Made by a program: the position numbers and the translations under genes. From Legionella shakespearei DSM 23087 (GTDB lineage: Bacteria; Pseudomonadota; Gammaproteobacteria; Legionellales; Legionellaceae), in the NCBI RefSeq assembly GCF_000373765.1, contig NZ_KB892387.1:15285-79284 (forward strand): 64,000 nt of DNA. Reading direction: 5' to 3'. The notes under the pieces were generated by a model. It was not told the origin of the DNA. It made no database searches and worked only from the letters and a program-made list of their open reading frames with translations. This document shows positions 9,320 to 20,213 of the stretch, one piece after another. Position 1 is the stretch's first letter, and each line of letters starts with the position of its first letter.

Positions 9320-10684
9320 ATGACGTTTGCTTTAAAGGATTTCGGAACATTAAAAAAAGAATTTAATGATAAAGTTATAGTAATCTTAAAACGGGAACAA
9401 TTAGATAAAGGTCTGGAAAATCTTCCCAAAGTAGAAGACCTTCCTCCCAGAAGAAGAGATGAAATTCTTTTTCTGACCACAGTACTCTCCCAACTTGAAG
9501 CTCAAAAAGAGTTAAAAAGCCATGAAAAATCAACCATTTTCTATGGCGCGATGCTACTTATCCAGAAAGATATTAAGAATAATCTTAATACTGAAGGGAT
9601 TAACATCATTGCAAGACAAGAAAAACTGGAAAACAGCTTGCTTAACAGCAGTCTTAATGAAGTAATGAATAAAAGTGCCGAAAATGCACCTACAAATCTT
9701 CAATTGACTGATTTTTACAGAGAAATCAATGCATTCATGAGGCGTATTTTTACTGAAAGCGACTCACGTAAAGGATTGAGCAAGAGCCACGCGCTGCAAG
9801 TTATTCCATTCGAAAGATTAGCTGTTTTGGCTAACACCGCTTATAAATTGGAAGAAGCTGCAACAAAAGCGTCCATAGCTGAGATGAATAAAGAAGGCAA
9901 ATCCAGGCCAGATGCTATGACCGTAACAAAATCGGCTCCAAAGGCGCTCACAGATGCACTAGGCTCATGGGAAGATTTGAAAAAATCACTGGAAAACTTA
10001 ATTCAGGATGAACGTGCCACCAAAAACAAAGCGACTGTTAAAGCGCTAAGTCCGCAAAGATCAGTACAATTGCAATTTTTGCAAACTGTGACACAGTCTC
10101 TCACCGAATCAAGAAACTGGGGTATTAACGATGCTCAAAAAGTTGCGATCTTAACCGGTTGTATGTACCTGGTACGAGAGCAAATTCGTGTTGAGTACAA
10201 AATGGACACGCTGACCAGAGATGATATACCTAAAGGTCTTCTGTCTTCTGGTTCTGTAGTTCATGATAAATTAACTACTTTGCTAAAAGCCAAAACAGAA
10301 TCTGTAGAAAATATTGAGGCATTAGTTGCAGCAGCGAATGAATACATTCGTCACATGGCTATTGAGCGAGTAGTGACCAAGGAAGGAGTCAAAACCAACT
10401 TCAGAGCGGAACATATTTTCTCCACTATTGAAGGCCTGGATTTAACTGCATTCCTGAACCTGGCACTAAAAATGATTAAGACCTGTCGTCTTGAAGCACT
10501 GCAACGTTGCGTTACTGATGTCAAAAATGAACTGGAAGCAGCCAAACCTAAAGAGGCAACCCCTTCCTATTTTTCATCAGCTTACAACTGGTTTTCTAAA
10601 AAGCCATCTAAAGCTGAAGAAGATGACGATGAGGAATTGGAAGATTCAAACGAATTAGAACCTTCCACTGCACCAAAAGTTTAA
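9320..10684 (+). CDS. Putative Dot/Icm effector with internal duplication
   Basis: I recognise no characterised family. The 454 residues are mainly helical and appear to be two copies of one module of about 140 residues: LPPRRRDEILFLTTVLSQLE at 41-60 matches LSPQRSVQLQFLQTVTQSLT from about 243, FYGAMLLIQKDIKNNL matches LTGCMYLVREQIRVEY, and FYREINAFMRRI matches AAANEYIRHMAI. The C-terminus is strongly acidic (KAEEDDDEELEDSNELEP then a short tail), resembling the glutamate-rich E-block signal of Dot/Icm substrates. No signal peptide or membrane helix is seen. It is monocistronic, with an AT-rich promoter. Effector status is inferred from composition and tail only. Confidence 0.75.
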   Translation: MTFALKDFGTLKKEFNDKVIVILKREQLDKGLENLPKVEDLPPRRRDEILFLTTVLSQLEAQKELKSHEKSTIFYGAMLLIQKDIKNNLNTEGINIIARQEKLENSLLNSSLNEVMNKSAENAPTNLQLTDFYREINAFMRRIFTESDSRKGLSKSHALQVIPFERLAVLANTAYKLEEAATKASIAEMNKEGKSRPDAMTVTKSAPKALTDALGSWEDLKKSLENLIQDERATKNKATVKALSPQRSVQLQFLQTVTQSLTESRNWGINDAQKVAILTGCMYLVREQIRVEYKMDTLTRDDIPKGLLSSGSVVHDKLTTLLKAKTESVENIEALVAAANEYIRHMAIERVVTKEGVKTNFRAEHIFSTIEGLDLTAFLNLALKMIKTCRLEALQRCVTDVKNELEAAKPKEATPSYFSSAYNWFSKKPSKAEEDDDEELEDSNELEPSTAPKV

Positions 10685-10707
10685 TATCACAGCATCATTA
10701 CCTACTT

Positions 10708-10726
10708 CCCGCAGCCTGTCTGCGGG
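10708..10726 (+). terminator. Possible terminator hairpin after the 9320 gene
   Basis: CCCGCAG-CCTGT-CTGCGGG forms a perfect 7-bp stem 23 bases after the stop codon, followed by ATTTAT. The T-run is weak, so termination is only likely. Confidence 0.55.
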
Positions 10727-10770
10727 ATTTATCAATATCGAAAATCACTTCAAATCAGTATTCCACGTCA

Positions 10771-10863
10771 GAAAACCTTGATTACGTTTCACTGCATCAA
10801 GGCTACAACCCAAAATATATAAAACTGTGGCCTTGATGCAGCGATAGCGTAATCAAGGTTTTC
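10771..10863. repeat. Family F inverted repeat, copy 2
   Basis: Outer arms GAAAACCTTGATTACG and CGTAATCAAGGTTTTC enclose inner arms TGCATCAAGGCTACA and TGTGGCCTTGATGCA. The same CCTTGATGCAGCGAT core occurs at 9093 and 58153. The rest of the 300-base gap is AT-rich promoter sequence for the next gene. Confidence 0.8.
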
Positions 10864-10984
10864 ACTTTAAAAGACTTAAAATTAATTATCATTAAAATGT
10901 CACTTGTGATAGGCCATTTCGCTTAATTTTTGTTACAATAGCGGCAATAGATAATCCCATTCACTTTAAAATACGTACTTTCTA

Positions 10985-11860
10985 ATGAAAATCAAACTGG
11001 TTACGAAAAATATTATATATTCTCTCCTGCTTTTACTTGTTGCAACACACCAAGGGTTAGCTCAAAAAAAAGTAGCGATTACTATTGATGATTTGCCTTT
11101 CGTGGGAGAATACAGGAATTTTCATCTCAATATGATGATGACTACCATGAAGGATCAGCACATTCCGGCTACCGGATTCATCATTGCCAGTGAAGTTCGT
11201 TCTGACAATTGGGAAATACTGCAAAAATTCCGCGATGCGGGTTTTGGTCTCGGAAACCATACCTTTTCTCACGCTAATCTGAACAGGCTTGAGACCAAAG
11301 AATACATACGCGAGATAGCAAAAGCCGATAAATTATTATCCCCTGTAATGACTGAGCCCAAGTATTTCCGTTATCCCTATCTGGCAATGAGCTCAGGAGA
11401 AAAGAAAAACAAGGTACTGTGTTACCTGGCCAAACACAACTATCAGGTAGCGCCTATCACTGTGGATTCTAAAGATTTTGTATTTAACCAAAGGTTGCTC
11501 GCTGTGCCAGAATTGGACAGACGTGCCTACCTTCATGAAATGAAACCTTTTTATATCGATTTTATCTGGCAACAGACGGTAAAAGCGGAAGAACACACCC
11601 AATACCATCACAACCCGGATCAGGCGCAAATTTTGTTAATTCATGCCAATTTGCTCAATGCTTATGTGTTACCTGATATCATTAATTTATATAAAGAAAA
11701 AGGCTATACCTTTGTCAGCCTTGAAGAGGCACTGGGTTCTTTTAAAGAAACCGCTCATTGCCCGCAAATGCCTGTAAAGACGCAGCTTGCCAAAAAGGAA
11801 GCAGAGCCTAAAACCGAGCATAATGATAATAGTATCGAATCGTTTGTGGATTGGGATTAG
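10985..11860 (+). CDS. Secreted polysaccharide deacetylase (NodB fold)
   Basis: A 291-residue protein with a clear N-terminal signal sequence (hydrophobic about 10-22, cleavage near GLAQ). NodB-fold motifs are present: TIDDLP with Asp35-Asp36, GNHTFSH with the metal histidines His92 and His96, FRYPYL, and ILLIHAN near the end. These are the elements of the metal-dependent deacetylases acting on chitin, peptidoglycan or other N-acetylated glycans (carbohydrate esterase 4). The substrate cannot be read. The C-terminal 40 residues are charged. No operon partner; family B repeat follows the stop. Confidence 0.88.
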   Translation: MKIKLVTKNIIYSLLLLLVATHQGLAQKKVAITIDDLPFVGEYRNFHLNMMMTTMKDQHIPATGFIIASEVRSDNWEILQKFRDAGFGLGNHTFSHANLNRLETKEYIREIAKADKLLSPVMTEPKYFRYPYLAMSSGEKKNKVLCYLAKHNYQVAPITVDSKDFVFNQRLLAVPELDRRAYLHEMKPFYIDFIWQQTVKAEEHTQYHHNPDQAQILLIHANLLNAYVLPDIINLYKEKGYTFVSLEEALGSFKETAHCPQMPVKTQLAKKEAEPKTEHNDNSIESFVDWD

Positions 11861-11886
11861 TCCTTACGACTTTCCCTGACCTATCC

Positions 11887-12003
11887 CAGAACCACGTCGT
11901 CCTGAGCGCGTCTTTTTGCGCGAAGGATCTCCAAATACCGGCACCGTTCCATATCCAGGAGATCCTTCGCGCAAAAAGACGCGCTCAGGACGACGTGGTT
12001 CTG
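11887..12003. repeat. Family B inverted repeat, copy 3
   Basis: Palindrome with arms beginning CAGAACCACGTCGTCCTGAG and ending in the complement. This copy has the variant inner segment TCTTTTTGCGCG where copies 1 and 2 read TCTTTTGGCGCG, a change present on both arms, so the arms co-vary. The remaining gap to 12168 holds promoter sequence only. Confidence 0.9.
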
Positions 12004-12168
12004 AGAGTTGACACCAATACGCGAATACAGACTACAAAATCACAATTAATTTTTATTAATCCACTTATCCAATCAAATCCATGGTATAATTGTTCCAAAA
12101 ATAATCATATTGAATTGGGTAGATTCTGTAGCCTTTTCGCGCCAGAACAAGAATTTTAAGGAAACAAC

Positions 12169-13467
12169 ATGAGTTTTACATCTTTGGGTTTAATAGAGCC
12201 CATACTTCGAGCTGTTAGCGAATCAGGTTATACAGAACCCTCTCCCATTCAGGCTCAAGCCATACCGGCAGTATTAAAAGGTAGTGACGTTCTTGCCTCA
12301 GCTCAAACAGGCACAGGTAAGACAGCCAGCTTCGTTTTGCCTATCCTGCAAAAAATAAGCGATAAACCACGCATGAAAAACAATCGTGCACGCGTATTAA
12401 TTGTTACGCCTACCCGAGAGCTGGCAGCGCAAGTCCATGAAAGCATTATCCAATACGGACGGCATTTACCGTTACGTTCTGCCGTAGTTTTTGGTGGGGT
12501 AAAAATAAATCCGCAAATGATGAAGCTACGTGGTGGCGTCGAAATCCTGGTCGCAACTCCGGGACGTTTGCTGGACTTACATCAACAACGTGCCATACAA
12601 CTGGATGAAGTCGATACTCTGGTTTTAGATGAAGCCGATCGCATGCTCGATATGGGTTTTATACATGACATCAGGCGAATCATTAAACTCTTGCCGAGAA
12701 ACAGACAGAATTTAATGTTTTCAGCTACTTTTTCCGAAGAAATTCGCACACTGGTTAAAGGAATATTAAACCAGCCAGTGGAAATAGATGTTGCTCCTCG
12801 CAACACTACTGTTGTTGCCATTAAGCAAACGGTTCATCCCGTTGATAAAAGCCGTAAGGCAGCATTGCTCAGCCATTTAATTCATAAAAACAAATGGGGC
12901 CAAACCTTAGTCTTTTCTCGTACCAAACATGGTGCCAACAAACTGGTAAAGCAATTGGCTGATGAACAGATTTATGCCGCAGCCATTCATGGCAATAAAT
13001 CCCAATCGCAACGAACCAAGGCTCTGGCCGAGTTTAAATCAGGTGAATTGCATATTTTAGTCGCAACAGATATTGCTGCTCGTGGTATAGACATCGATCA
13101 GTTACCTTGTGTTGTCAATTTTGATTTGCCTCAGGTTGCTGAAGATTACGTGCACCGCATCGGTCGAACCGGTCGTGCGGGAGCATCTGGTCTTGCGGTT
13201 TCGTTGGTTAGTGCCGATGAGGTGGGTCAATTAAATGCGATTGAAAAACTCATTAAGCGCAAATTAGACCGCGTTGAGATAGAAGATTTCGAACCCAACC
13301 ATAATCTACCCGCCTCAGCCCCGCTTACTCCGCCTAAAAGGCATGTTCCCTTTAAGAAAAAGGCCTCTTCTCCTGCCAGTAAAAGAACAGAACGAAAGCC
13401 TTTTGGAAATCAAAGCCAAAAGAAACCCGGGAACAAAAAATTCTCCCAGGGGAACTCTTCCCAATAA
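12169..13467 (+). CDS. rhlE: DEAD-box RNA helicase, RhlE type
   Basis: ATP-dependent RNA helicase of 432 residues, probably active in ribosome assembly or RNA turnover. Motifs in order: Q motif around [11 protein letters not shown], motif [10 protein letters not shown] (about 44-52), motif Ia PTRELAAQ, Ib TPGRLL, II DEAD in [19 protein letters not shown] in MFSATFSEE, then [11 protein letters not shown] and [10 protein letters not shown] in the second RecA domain. The basic, low-complexity tail from about 370 (rich in Lys, Ser, Pro) fits RhlE-like proteins. AAGGAA lies 7 bases before the ATG. Confidence 0.92.
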   Translation: MSFTSLGLIEPILRAVSESGYTEPSPIQAQAIPAVLKGSDVLASAQTGTGKTASFVLPILQKISDKPRMKNNRARVLIVTPTRELAAQVHESIIQYGRHLPLRSAVVFGGVKINPQMMKLRGGVEILVATPGRLLDLHQQRAIQLDEVDTLVLDEADRMLDMGFIHDIRRIIKLLPRNRQNLMFSATFSEEIRTLVKGILNQPVEIDVAPRNTTVVAIKQTVHPVDKSRKAALLSHLIHKNKWGQTLVFSRTKHGANKLVKQLADEQIYAAAIHGNKSQSQRTKALAEFKSGELHILVATDIAARGIDIDQLPCVVNFDLPQVAEDYVHRIGRTGRAGASGLAVSLVSADEVGQLNAIEKLIKRKLDRVEIEDFEPNHNLPASAPLTPPKRHVPFKKKASSPASKRTERKPFGNQSQKKPGNKKFSQGNSSQ

Positions 13468-13564
13468 TTGATGCTCCAGGAAACGCAATCTGGCATTGAT
13501 TCCGACATCCCTCGGCTTGTCCGAAAGATCCAGGGCAGAAACACAGTCCCTGCCAGTATAACTG

Positions 13565-13657
13565 TTCCGCTTCCTGACGGTCGCGGCTCGGTTTCCGATG
13601 CACGATGAAGTAGATACGAACGCACGAAAACCGAGCCGCGACCGTCAGGAAGCGGAA
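13565..13657. repeat. Family A inverted repeat, copy 2 (inverted, extended)
   Basis: Core palindrome in the opposite orientation relative to 4215-4308, as shown by the non-palindromic flanks: CACAGTCCCTGCCAGTATAAC precedes it (from about 13528) and GTTGCGGCACAGAGCATG follows (to about 13700). The left flank also carries ATCCCTCGGCTTGTCCG, shared in inverted form with the 27480-27545 flank. It fills most of the 401-base gap before the pilus operon. Confidence 0.9.
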
Positions 13658-13868
13658 GTTTTGTTGCGGCACAGAGCATGATTTAGCATTGATGTAGAGC
13701 ATAGACTAAGAGGTGATCAACAGACAGCTGCAAGCAGGCCAGGCTACGTGCTTTAATGTGATCCTGAGTGAAACTAAAGTTCCCCCTCCTTCATTTTGCA
13801 AATTTTCCCAAAGATTCGCCAAATTTCAACTATACTTAAAAGTAGTGTATTAAATTCGAACACAGGAT

Positions 13869-14555
13869 GTGGCTTTGAACAGGACGTTAGAAAGCGTGCA
13901 TAGAATCAGGCTAAAAGATGCCTGTATTCCTTTGTTAACTTCTCAAATCAAAAAAACGAGAGGAAAAGGAGTTATTATTCTTAATACACCCAAAGGACCA
14001 TGTCCTGCACCAGCAGTAAGTCTGGTTAAAAAGAATTGTTTCATGGCTGCGTTCACACTAATAGAACTGTTAGTGACTCTCTGCGTAGGCGCTATCCTTT
14101 TGACTCTCGCTATGCCCTCTTTTAGAGAAATGTTATTAAACAGCAGAATGTCCGCTAATGCAGATGCTTTTATTAATTCCTTAAATTACGCCCGCAGTAC
14201 TGCCTTAAGCCAGGCAGTGAATGTGCAAGTTTGCCCGCTGGGAGCTTTAAATTCAACAACCTGCGGAACGAACTGGAACTCAGGATGGATAGTAGTCACC
14301 CAACCCGCTTCAGGAGCAGGTACCCTGCTTAAGACACAGCAAACTTCCAGTATTGATCCGACTCTGTCAGGAAGCGCTTCCAGCGTTGTTTTTGACCCAC
14401 AAGGATTAGCCACAACCCAAAGTAATTTTACGCTCTGTGATAACCGAGGGGGAACATCCGCCCGGTCAGTATCAGTACTGGCAACCGGATACGTACAATC
14501 AGGTGCAATACCAGGACAGGCAGTTTGGAATAACGGCTCGATTACATGCCCTTGA
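13869..14555 (+). CDS. fimT: Minor pseudopilin FimT/GspH type
   Basis: First gene of the minor-pilin operon. The prepilin motif is AAFTLIELLVTL, followed by the long hydrophobic helix and a GspH/FimT beta-rich head with Cys pairs. Start choice is uncertain: the frame is open from GTG 13869 (or TTG 13875, with AGGA 7 bases upstream), giving a leader of about 60 residues, while ATG 14043 gives a leader of only three residues without positive charge. The residue before the cleavage-site Phe is Ala rather than Gly. Minor pilins prime type IV pilus assembly, and FimT-like proteins have been linked to DNA binding in natural transformation. Neighbour pilV starts 16 bases after the stop. Confidence 0.82.
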   Translation: MALNRTLESVHRIRLKDACIPLLTSQIKKTRGKGVIILNTPKGPCPAPAVSLVKKNCFMAAFTLIELLVTLCVGAILLTLAMPSFREMLLNSRMSANADAFINSLNYARSTALSQAVNVQVCPLGALNSTTCGTNWNSGWIVVTQPASGAGTLLKTQQTSSIDPTLSGSASSVVFDPQGLATTQSNFTLCDNRGGTSARSVSVLATGYVQSGAIPGQAVWNNGSITCP

Positions 14556-14570
14556 TGGAGGCTTGTATTT

Positions 14571-15110
14571 ATGATGACTAGACACAGTACTCTCAGCAAG
14601 CACAAGGGTATGACCCTATTGGAATCCCTGATTGCTATAGTGGTATTAGCCATTGGCATGTTAGGAATTGCGAGTATGCTGATGCAATCGAGTAAGGCGA
14701 ACAATTCCAGTTACGCCAAACTCCAGGCCGTACAGGCTGTTTACGATATTTTCGATAGAATTCGTGCCAATCCTGCTGCTGCCATTAGTGGAAACTACAA
14801 TGTAAGCAATATAGGGAGCAATGGTTTACCTACTTCTGTTTCCACACCAGGTGTTTTATGTAATGCCGCGGCATGCACTTCGGCTCAGATGGCCGCCTAT
14901 GACACCTGGCATTGGCTTACCAAAGATGTGGCGCAATTGCCAAATGGCAGTGGCTCTATAACGTCCTCTCTTTCAGGTGTGGCAGGAAATACGGTCATTA
15001 CAGTAACAGTACAATGGGATGATAGTCTCGCACAAGAACATTTAGGGGCAAGCAGTGCAGCGACTGCGAACCCGAACTTTGTCCAACTCAGCATACAGAG
15101 TCAGATATGA
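14571..15110 (+). CDS. pilV: Type IV pilus minor pilin PilV
   Basis: A 179-residue minor pilin. The leader MMTRHSTLSKHKG is positively charged and ends at Gly13; the mature form starts MTLLESLIAIVVLAIG with the conserved Glu at position 5. The motif is followed by FDRIRANPAAA, typical of PilV. Its stop overlaps the pilW start (ATGA at 15107-15110), so the two are translationally coupled. It is expected to act in the pilus-priming complex with the other minor pilins and PilY1. Confidence 0.92.
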   Translation: MMTRHSTLSKHKGMTLLESLIAIVVLAIGMLGIASMLMQSSKANNSSYAKLQAVQAVYDIFDRIRANPAAAISGNYNVSNIGSNGLPTSVSTPGVLCNAAACTSAQMAAYDTWHWLTKDVAQLPNGSGSITSSLSGVAGNTVITVTVQWDDSLAQEHLGASSAATANPNFVQLSIQSQI

Positions 15111-16171
15111 ACTATTACGGCCAATATCAAAAAGGGTTTTCAATGGTTGAATTAATGGTGGCCTCCCTCATCGGATTGATAATCAGCTATGCCGTATTAC
15201 AGATATATCTTGCCCAAAGCAAACTCTATAAAACGTCCAGTTCTCAGGATCTAATCCAAAGCAGTGAAAATGCCATTTCAAACCTCATCTCCCCCATCAT
15301 TCGCTCCGCAGGATTTACCGGATGCGGGAGTATATCGACAGCGGTCTCTAATTTAAATGTGGGAGGACCTGCGCCCCTGGGCACACTCAACACCAATCCA
15401 ACTCTGATTATGGGTTATAATGGCAGTGGTACAAGTTACACCCTTACCCAGAATCCTGCCAACAGTACCAATGCGGCCAGCTGGACTCCATCCCTGGAAA
15501 CAACGCTGGTCGGCAATGTGGCACCAGGCAGTGATGTGGTTATAGTTTTTGGCTCATCCCCAGGCAGCACTCCTTTAGCGATTACCACCATTGATTCTGG
15601 AAGCAATGCACTAACCGTGCAAAGTATAACCGGAGCCACTATTGCGTCCGGGCAATATGCCGGTGTATCCGATTGTGTGAAAACCGTCATTTTTCAGGTT
15701 ACAGGCGTGGCCGGTACGACCATTACCCATAATTCTGGAGGAGGAATTTTACAAAATACCTCCAGTAGCTTTCCTGTCAGCTTCCAGGTGGGTTCGCAAT
15801 TTGTCCGAATGCAACAAACTGCCTTTTTTGTAGCACAGGGACAAGGGGGACAAAGTTCATTAATGCGGGCTACCCTGACAAATGGTGCCTGGAACATTGA
15901 ACAACTGGTCCCTGGCGTTGAAATTATGAAAGTACAATACGGTATCGGAACGAGTGGAACTATTACACGATATGTTTCTGCCAATGCAGTGACTAACTGG
16001 TCGCAAGTCTATGCGGTTCGTCTTGGCTTTTTAATTGCAGGCCAGCCGGGTTCTGGCACCTTAAACACAGGGGCTTACACAGTTCTCGATACTCAGGTTA
16101 CCGTACCTGATGATAACCGTCTCCGCCATGTATTTGAAATCACTATTCATTTGAGGAATGCTTTATCATGA
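15107..16171 (+). CDS. pilW: Type IV pilus minor pilin PilW
   Basis: A 354-residue minor pilin, of the usual large PilW size. The prepilin peptidase site is KG|FSMVELMVASLIGL (Gly10). It continues with the PilW-typical SSENAISNLISPIIRSAGFTGCG segment, then a long Thr/Ser/Gly-rich beta head. The stop overlaps the pilX start by ATGA at 16168. The operon position between pilV and pilX is the canonical order. Confidence 0.92.
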   Translation: MNYYGQYQKGFSMVELMVASLIGLIISYAVLQIYLAQSKLYKTSSSQDLIQSSENAISNLISPIIRSAGFTGCGSISTAVSNLNVGGPAPLGTLNTNPTLIMGYNGSGTSYTLTQNPANSTNAASWTPSLETTLVGNVAPGSDVVIVFGSSPGSTPLAITTIDSGSNALTVQSITGATIASGQYAGVSDCVKTVIFQVTGVAGTTITHNSGGGILQNTSSSFPVSFQVGSQFVRMQQTAFFVAQGQGGQSSLMRATLTNGAWNIEQLVPGVEIMKVQYGIGTSGTITRYVSANAVTNWSQVYAVRLGFLIAGQPGSGTLNTGAYTVLDTQVTVPDDNRLRHVFEITIHLRNALS

Positions 16172-16677
16172 ATACTTTATCTTCCATTTCTCAACGAAAG
16201 CAACAAGGTTATGTTTTGTTAACCACTCTTGTTCTCACCATCATGATCACGGTAATGGCTTTAACCCAGGTGTCCAGCAACACAACCCAAACACGAGTAT
16301 CTACCAATGCAACGGATACGGAAATCAGTTTTGAAAAAACAGAAGGTGCACTGAATGAAGCAATCAATCGGATTATTAATTCAACATATACCGCAGAAAC
16401 CTTTCTTCGCAACACGAATGGTTTATATTTATTCGACCAGACGGCCGCTCCATTATGGAAGACAGTAAACTGGTCCAGCACTGCAGATGTCATTAACAGT
16501 TTTCAGGGCAGCTCGGGTACTCAGGCAAGCTATATTGTTGAACAATTACCTTCTGTTGTTCAACCAGGGCAAAATATGTCTAAACCGACACGAGTGTACC
16601 GAGCAACTGCGCGGTCAGTCGGAGCAAATGGAAACACTTCCGTAATGATCCAAAGTACTGTGCAAATCCAACAATAG
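16168..16677 (+). CDS. pilX: Type IV pilus assembly protein PilX
   Basis: A 169-residue minor pilin with an N-terminal leader QRKQQG and a hydrophobic helix starting YVLLTTLVLTIMITVMAL; the usual conserved Glu at +5 is absent, as is common in PilX. The rest is a small polar head. Between pilW (overlapping) and pilY1 (12-base gap), it belongs to the coupled minor-pilin set that initiates pilus fibres. Confidence 0.88.
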   Translation: MNTLSSISQRKQQGYVLLTTLVLTIMITVMALTQVSSNTTQTRVSTNATDTEISFEKTEGALNEAINRIINSTYTAETFLRNTNGLYLFDQTAAPLWKTVNWSSTADVINSFQGSSGTQASYIVEQLPSVVQPGQNMSKPTRVYRATARSVGANGNTSVMIQSTVQIQQ

Positions 16678-16689
16678 GTTGAGAATATT

Positions 16690-19600
16690 ATGGACACTTT
16701 AAAATTGAAACCATCCAGAAAATTAAAACGCAAGAATAAAGGAAACCTGTTGTTACAGGGCTTTTCCATTTTGCTGTTGTTCTTCTCGGTGTCCGTGTTT
16801 ACTATTGTTAATGCAGTCACTCCCATGACCATCCCCAATATTCCACTGATTATGGCCAATCCCATTCATCCGCAGGTTTTGATTGCTATTGGTAACTCCC
16901 AATCTATGGATGGTAATTTAAGTGGTGCAATCATGGCCGGTTCAGGCTCTTTGGGATCAAGCCTTAGCTCTCTTTCTGCTTCCAGTTCGCCAACTAAATA
17001 CCTGGTACCTGCCGGTTTTACACCACCGGTACAAGCCGCTGATGGCACTGGCCATGCCGCCTATACAATAGTTCAAAGCGGCAACCTGGTTGATAATGGG
17101 CCAAGCCGCTTAAATATGGCGAAAGCAGGGGTACAAGCCATTATTGAACGATACGTCCAGTCAACAGATTTTGCTCTTGCCACCTACAGTACTGCGAGCG
17201 TGAGCTCGTTTGATACCTGGGTTTATCACATGTCCCCAACAGGAGGTTTTGTGTTCACCAATACCCCTGAAACAGGTAAAAAATATGTGAAAAACCCCTG
17301 TTATAATTACTCTTCAGCCTCCACAACAGTGAACAGCAATTGCACCTCTCTTGCCGGCACTTTTGGCAGCACCACATTAAATACCAGTCAATATATGCAG
17401 GTCAGTGCGACCAGTGATGATTATAACGTGAACAGTGCGCTCTCAACGACCAGTAACCTGCCAGGCGTGTTTATGATTTATAACGGACCCAATTTTCCAA
17501 CCACCAATTCCTTAACTAATTATAATAACTCCAACGTCTCGGTTACTTATAACTCTTCAACGCCTAATATTGGCAGTTTGTCCGCAACTCCGTCAAATGC
17601 CGGATATCTTCCTTCTTCAACGCAAGTAATGTTTGCCGCACGCGGATTCCGTTATTTGAACGATGCTTCAGCAACTACAGGTAAAATCATTGTTCCCATG
17701 ACCACTGCAGGTATCAACCCAACAACGACATCCGTGACTAATGCGATTAATGCCTTTACTCCTTATCTGAAAGCGGAAACCAACAACCCATCCACTACTG
17801 AAATTAAAGCCAACGCAGTGCAATCCCCTATTGCCGGATTAATGGCCAAAGCCAATGATTACATGTCAACCCTCGGAACTACCAGCGGTACCAGTGGATG
17901 TCCGCAAAAAAAATACGTCATTTTAATTTCTGATGGATTGCCAACACTTGATCTCAATAACAAACGCTGGCCGCCGCTGGGTAGTGCTTCCGCAACAGGC
18001 TATGGCGTTACCGCAACCTTTAATGCTGACGGCTCATTGAACAGCACCAATAATCAGGCAGTTACTGATGCCATTAATAAAATAAAGGCATTGAAAGATA
18101 ATGATATTTATACTTATGTTATCGGTATGGGAGCCGGGGTTGATCCTAGCGTAAACCCTTTGGCAGCTAAAACCCTGACCGCCATGGCTATGGCGGGGGG
18201 AACCGGAAATTATTATCCAGCGACCAGCGCTACTGCTATGGCAGACAGCCTCAATACTATTTTGGTTGCTATTCAAAATGGCTCTTATGCCACATCAGCA
18301 GCAGCCGTAAGTTCGACTCACCTGAGTGGCGACACCGTCGAATATCAGGCCAATTTTATATCGAATGATTTGCCCTACCAGGATTGGACAGGAAATCTGG
18401 ACTCTATAGAACTTAATCCGGAAACGGGTATACCCACCAGTGTGGTACGCTGGTCAGCTCAGGGGCTCCTTGATAATCTGGTAGCTGGTTCAGGCTGGTC
18501 AACAGCACGGGTGGTAACAACATGGAATCCGGCCACTGCAGACGGGATTGCATTTCGCTGGGATAATCTCAGCACAGCGCAAAAAGGACTCCTGCAACCC
18601 TCAGATCTCCTCGGACAAAGCAGGGTAGAGTACCTGCGCGGCAGCACCGCTTTGGAAAAAAGAAATGGAGGTACCTTCAGGGATCGCTCCCATATTCTGG
18701 GAGATATTGTAGACAGTCAGGTTATTTATGTAGGGCCGGCCCTGTCGCCTTATCTCACATCAAGTTATACCACTTTTGCCAAAGCACAGCTTGATCGGCA
18801 ACCCATGCTTTATGTGGGCGCCAACGATGGAATGTTACATGGTTTTAATGCCACCACAGGAGTTGAAGTTTTTTCCTTTATTCCGAATGGTGTATTTTCC
18901 AATCTCTATAAATTAGCAGAGCCTCTTTATAACCAAAGTCACCAATTTTATGTGAATGGTTCACCTCAAAGCGGCGATGTTCAGTTTGCCGATTCGTCAT
19001 GGCGCACCATTCTGGTTGGTGGTCTGAATTCCGGGGGGAAAAGTATTTATGCCTTGGATATAACTAATCCCGCCTTATTGGCTTCTGAATCATCTGCTGC
19101 CGATGCCGTGTTATGGGAATTCACCGATACGGACATGGGATTAAGTTATAGCAGACCGCAAATTGGTCAGATAGGTACTTCTTCAAGTAATCCGCTGACT
19201 TTTGCTGTCTTCTTTGGTAATGGTTACAATAGTACGTCAAACTCTTCTATACTCTATGCAGTAAACCCTCAGACAGGTGCTTTAATTCGAAAAATTGATC
19301 TCTGCGCTGCCGTTGCCGACGCTTGTGATGTGAATCTGTCCCAAGGGCTGTCTTCAGTAGCTCTGGCGCAAAGGGATGGCTTGCAAGGACAACCCATTAC
19401 TATGGTGTATGCCGGTGATTTGCAAGGTAATTTATGGGCAGTGGATGTATCGGATACTAACCCGGCTAACTGGTCTGCCCGTCTCTTATTCCAGGCAAAA
19501 GACTCAGCTAACAATCGCCAGGCCATCACAACGCCCCCTATAGTTACCTTAAATCCTAATTATCCGCGCCGACAAGGTTTGTTTATTCTCTTTGGTACAG

Positions 19601-20205
19601 GGCAATTGCTTATTGCCAACGATCTGTCCACTACCCAGACCCAAACTATTTATGGTATATGGGATAAACCCTTAACCTCAAGCACCATTACACGGACAGA
19701 TTTGCAACAACAGACTTTAAGTCTCATAGCGCCAGCAACCTCTGGTTTAACTAATACCATCCTTACTGTTACCTCCAATTCAATAAACTGGAACAGTAAA
19801 TTAGGCTGGTATGCTGACCTGCCCGTTGCTGGCCAACGCCTTATCACCACACCAGAACTGATTAGTGGCGCCTTTATTGCAACCTTGAATACCCCGCCGC
19901 TTTCTGTTTGCGGTGTTGGATTCAGCTCCATGCTTTTAGAGCTCAATTATTTAAATGGGGGGTCATTCCTGCGCGCTCAGATTGACCTCAATGGCGATGG
20001 TGCATTTGACAGTGGGGATCAATACAATGGATCTTATCCAGTGGGTATTTCTTTATCGAACAGTTATGCGAACTCCCCTACAGTTTTAGGGCCGAACAGC
20101 AATAACCAGATGGTGATTTTGATTACACAATCGAATGGAACGCAAACATCGATTATTAATCCAAACAACACCCCGCGTAAAGTCGGTTGGTGGCAATTAC
20201 AATAA
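16690..20205 (+). CDS. pilY1: Pilus tip adhesin / assembly factor PilY1
   Basis: A 1171-residue secreted protein with a signal sequence (hydrophobic about 24-42). The N-terminal half carries a von Willebrand A-like region starting [12 protein letters not shown] and including [14 protein letters not shown]. The C-terminal half is the PilY1 beta-propeller: [38 protein letters not shown] and [14 protein letters not shown] are typical blade repeats. A Ca-binding-loop-like stretch [12 protein letters not shown] lies near residue 1099. PilY1 caps the pilus, controls retraction and may contact host cells. It ends 8 bases before the pilE start. Confidence 0.95.
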   Translation: MDTLKLKPSRKLKRKNKGNLLLQGFSILLLFFSVSVFTIVNAVTPMTIPNIPLIMANPIHPQVLIAIGNSQSMDGNLSGAIMAGSGSLGSSLSSLSASSSPTKYLVPAGFTPPVQAADGTGHAAYTIVQSGNLVDNGPSRLNMAKAGVQAIIERYVQSTDFALATYSTASVSSFDTWVYHMSPTGGFVFTNTPETGKKYVKNPCYNYSSASTTVNSNCTSLAGTFGSTTLNTSQYMQVSATSDDYNVNSALSTTSNLPGVFMIYNGPNFPTTNSLTNYNNSNVSVTYNSSTPNIGSLSATPSNAGYLPSSTQVMFAARGFRYLNDASATTGKIIVPMTTAGINPTTTSVTNAINAFTPYLKAETNNPSTTEIKANAVQSPIAGLMAKANDYMSTLGTTSGTSGCPQKKYVILISDGLPTLDLNNKRWPPLGSASATGYGVTATFNADGSLNSTNNQAVTDAINKIKALKDNDIYTYVIGMGAGVDPSVNPLAAKTLTAMAMAGGTGNYYPATSATAMADSLNTILVAIQNGSYATSAAAVSSTHLSGDTVEYQANFISNDLPYQDWTGNLDSIELNPETGIPTSVVRWSAQGLLDNLVAGSGWSTARVVTTWNPATADGIAFRWDNLSTAQKGLLQPSDLLGQSRVEYLRGSTALEKRNGGTFRDRSHILGDIVDSQVIYVGPALSPYLTSSYTTFAKAQLDRQPMLYVGANDGMLHGFNATTGVEVFSFIPNGVFSNLYKLAEPLYNQSHQFYVNGSPQSGDVQFADSSWRTILVGGLNSGGKSIYALDITNPALLASESSAADAVLWEFTDTDMGLSYSRPQIGQIGTSSSNPLTFAVFFGNGYNSTSNSSILYAVNPQTGALIRKIDLCAAVADACDVNLSQGLSSVALAQRDGLQGQPITMVYAGDLQGNLWAVDVSDTNPANWSARLLFQAKDSANNRQAITTPPIVTLNPNYPRRQGLFILFGTGQLLIANDLSTTQTQTIYGIWDKPLTSSTITRTDLQQQTLSLIAPATSGLTNTILTVTSNSINWNSKLGWYADLPVAGQRLITTPELISGAFIATLNTPPLSVCGVGFSSMLLELNYLNGGSFLRAQIDLNGDGAFDSGDQYNGSYPVGISLSNSYANSPTVLGPNSNNQMVILITQSNGTQTSIINPNNTPRKVGWWQLQ

Positions 20206-20213
20206 GGATAAAA

